A stretch of DNA of 7,845 nucleotides. Origin: an uncultured Alphaproteobacteria bacterium. GTDB lineage: Bacteria; Pseudomonadota; Alphaproteobacteria; Rhizobiales; Aestuariivirgaceae. Shown one piece after another: positions 6,594-7,845 of the stretch; position 1 is the first letter of the stretch; the number at the start of each line of letters is the position of its first letter. Position numbers and translations under genes: made by a program. Under the pieces are notes generated by a model that saw nothing but the letters and a program-made list of their open reading frames with translations, was not told the origin of the DNA and did no database searches. The stretch is from positions 1 to 7,845 of the forward strand of contig CALMLK010000107.1 in the NCBI GenBank assembly GCA_937868035.1, read 5' to 3'.

Positions 6594-7619
6594 ATGACCA
6601 TTCGAAACGATGTGACGGCCGCAATCGGCAACACGCCGCTGATCAAGCTGCGCAAGGCGTCTGAGCTCACCGGCTGCACCATTCTGGGCAAGGCAGAGTT
6701 CATGAATCCGGGCCAGTCCGTGAAGGACCGCGCTGCCCTCTTCATCATACGCGATGCCATGGCCCGGGGTGAGTTGAAGGCGGGCGGGACGATTGTGGAA
6801 GGCACCGCCGGCAACACGGGAATCGGCCTCACGGTAGTTGCGAACGCGCTCGGCATCCGCAGCGTGATCGTCATCCCCGAAACGCAATCGCAGGAAAAGA
6901 AGGACGCCCTGCGCCAGCTTGGCGCGGAACTGGTGGAAGTGCCGGCCGTTCCCTACAAGAACCCCAACAACTACGTGAAGTATTCAGGCCGCCTCGCCAA
7001 GGCCATGGGCGGAGTCTGGGCCAACCAGTTCGACAACGTCGCCAACCGCCAGGCCCACATCGAAACCACCGCGCCGGAAATCTGGGCGCAGACGGACGGC
7101 AAGATCGATGGCTTCGTGGCAGCCGTCGGTTCCGGCGGTACGCTCGGCGGCGTGAGTCTGGCGCTGAAGGAGCGCAACAAGGCCGTGCGCATCGCCCTTG
7201 CCGATCCCATGGGTGCCGCCCTTTTCAGCTATTACAAGACGGGCGAACTGAAGTCCGAAGGATCGTCCATCACCGAGGGAATCGGCCAGGGGCGCATCAC
7301 CAAGAACCTCGAAGGAGTCGTTGTGGATGACGCCTTCCAGATTCCGGATGCGGAGGCGCTGACGGTGGCATTTGATCTGCTGGAACACGAGGGTCTGTGC
7401 ATGGGTGGCTCCACCGGCATCAACGTGGCCGGCGCCATTCGCCTCGCCAGGCAGATGGGCCCCGGCCACACCATCGTGACGGTGCTCTGTGACTACGGCA
7501 CGCGCTATGCCTCGAAAATCTTCAACCCGGCGTTCCTGCGCTCCAAGAACCTGCCCGTGCCGCGCTGGCTGGAAGCGCAATCAACAGCGCCGAAGGTGTT
7601 TGAAGAGGTGCCGGCATGA
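6594..7619 (+). CDS. cysK: Cysteine synthase (O-acetylserine sulfhydrylase)
   Basis: This PLP-dependent fold-type II enzyme converts O-acetyl-L-serine and sulfide to L-cysteine and acetate in the cytoplasm. The 341-residue protein shows the N-terminal IGNTPLIKL (11-19); the PLP-binding lysine K44 in GQSVKDRAA (40-48); the substrate-binding loop TAGNTG (71-76); the phosphate-binding glycine loop GSGGTLGG (179-186); and GGSTGIN (271-277), placing Ser/Thr near the PLP ring nitrogen. The stretches PETQSQEKKDALRQLGAE, PYKNPNNYVKYSGRLA and SSITEGIGQGRITKNLEG match the longer subfamily annotated as cysteine synthase A in rhizobia, rather than E. coli-type CysK (about 320 residues). A related beta-replacement activity, such as one of the cystathionine beta-synthase type, cannot be excluded. 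The ATG at 6594 is chosen because AAGGA (6582-6586) lies seven bases upstream. A TTG at 6570 would add eight residues without a site. It overlaps alaX by four bases. Confidence 0.93.
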   Translation: MTIRNDVTAAIGNTPLIKLRKASELTGCTILGKAEFMNPGQSVKDRAALFIIRDAMARGELKAGGTIVEGTAGNTGIGLTVVANALGIRSVIVIPETQSQEKKDALRQLGAELVEVPAVPYKNPNNYVKYSGRLAKAMGGVWANQFDNVANRQAHIETTAPEIWAQTDGKIDGFVAAVGSGGTLGGVSLALKERNKAVRIALADPMGAALFSYYKTGELKSEGSSITEGIGQGRITKNLEGVVVDDAFQIPDAEALTVAFDLLEHEGLCMGGSTGINVAGAIRLARQMGPGHTIVTVLCDYGTRYASKIFNPAFLRSKNLPVPRWLEAQSTAPKVFEEVPA

Positions 7620-7845
7620 CCGCCCTCCTCTTCCGCGACGACGCCTATGCGAAGTCCTGTGCCGTGAAGGTGCTCGGCGTGAATGAGCGCGGTGGCATCA
7701 TCCTCGACCAGACCATCTGTTACGCGACGGCGGGCGGACAGCCCGGCGACAAGGCCACGCTCCGCCTCCATGGCCGCGACATTGCCATTGCTACAACCGT
7801 CTACGATGAGAACAAGGCGGTGGTGCATGTGCCCAGCGAAGGCCA
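7616..7845 (+). CDS. alaX: Alanyl-tRNA editing protein (AlaX type), 5' part only
   Basis: The window ends after 76 codons, so only the N-terminal part is seen. The motif CYATAGGQPGDKATL (35-49) corresponds to the conserved SGGQPxD segment shared by the AlaRS editing domain and free-standing AlaX proteins, which hydrolyse Ser-tRNA-Ala (or Gly-tRNA-Ala) in the cytoplasm. The zinc-binding HxxxH and later Cys/His motifs would lie beyond the edge and cannot be checked. The start ATG overlaps the cysK stop as ATGA (7616-7619), and GAGG (7605-7608) lies seven bases upstream, indicating an operon with translational coupling. The usual Ser in SGGQ is Ala here. The family call is good; substrate and completeness are unknown. 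Confidence 0.87.
   Translation, partial: MTALLFRDDAYAKSCAVKVLGVNERGGIILDQTICYATAGGQPGDKATLRLHGRDIAIATTVYDENKAVVHVPSEG

Noticed and set aside
6426..6887. Minus-strand frames ending in GLEPATIRLTVECSTN and ELDSNQRPFD
   Set aside because: These tails are well-known artefacts of translating antisense tRNA, here tRNA-Asn, and the rest is antisense to cysK.
1..7845. Search for a novel mobile, defence or biosynthetic system
   Set aside because: All substantial genes fall into known housekeeping families apart from one small membrane protein. No transposase, integrase, CRISPR-like repeats, phage genes or unusual gene cluster is seen, and base composition is uniform apart from short AT-rich promoter stretches.

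Overview
This is an ordinary, conserved stretch of chromosome from a high-GC alphaproteobacterium, most likely of the order Hyphomicrobiales (Rhizobiales). That placement rests on the order tolC, popZ-type DUF2497 gene, valS on one strand, on the rhizobial style of the cysteine synthase, and on promoters resembling the alphaproteobacterial TTGAC/TATA pattern. I see no mobile element, CRISPR array, phage gene or defence system, and the genus cannot be named from this window.

Left part, minus strand (344-5622): read from right to left, a TolC-family outer-membrane channel gene is followed by a PopZ/DUF2497 polar-organiser gene with a TTG start, then by the complete valyl-tRNA synthetase gene. 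The gaps are about 110 and 240 bases. tolC and valS each have a candidate promoter, and a 15-base palindrome sits over the predicted tolC transcription start. Bases 1-343, downstream of valS, hold no recognisable gene but contain two hairpins.

Middle part (5623-6490): tRNA-Cys(GCA) is transcribed rightwards, divergently from tolC. A 95-codon membrane protein gene with a TTG start and a strong ribosome binding site lies on the minus strand between tRNA-Cys and tRNA-Asn(GTT). Its promoter region contains a perfect 8-9-8 inverted repeat. tRNA-Asn is followed by a clear intrinsic terminator.

Right part, plus strand (6545-7845): a cysteine synthase gene overlaps by four bases (ATGA) the start of an alanyl-tRNA editing (AlaX-type) gene, which runs off the window. 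The two look translationally coupled.

Functionally the window is mostly translation (ValRS, two tRNAs, tRNA editing), cysteine synthesis, export and cell-pole organisation. The points most worth checking are regulatory: the palindrome at tolC, the inverted repeat at the small membrane protein gene, and the cysK-alaX coupling.
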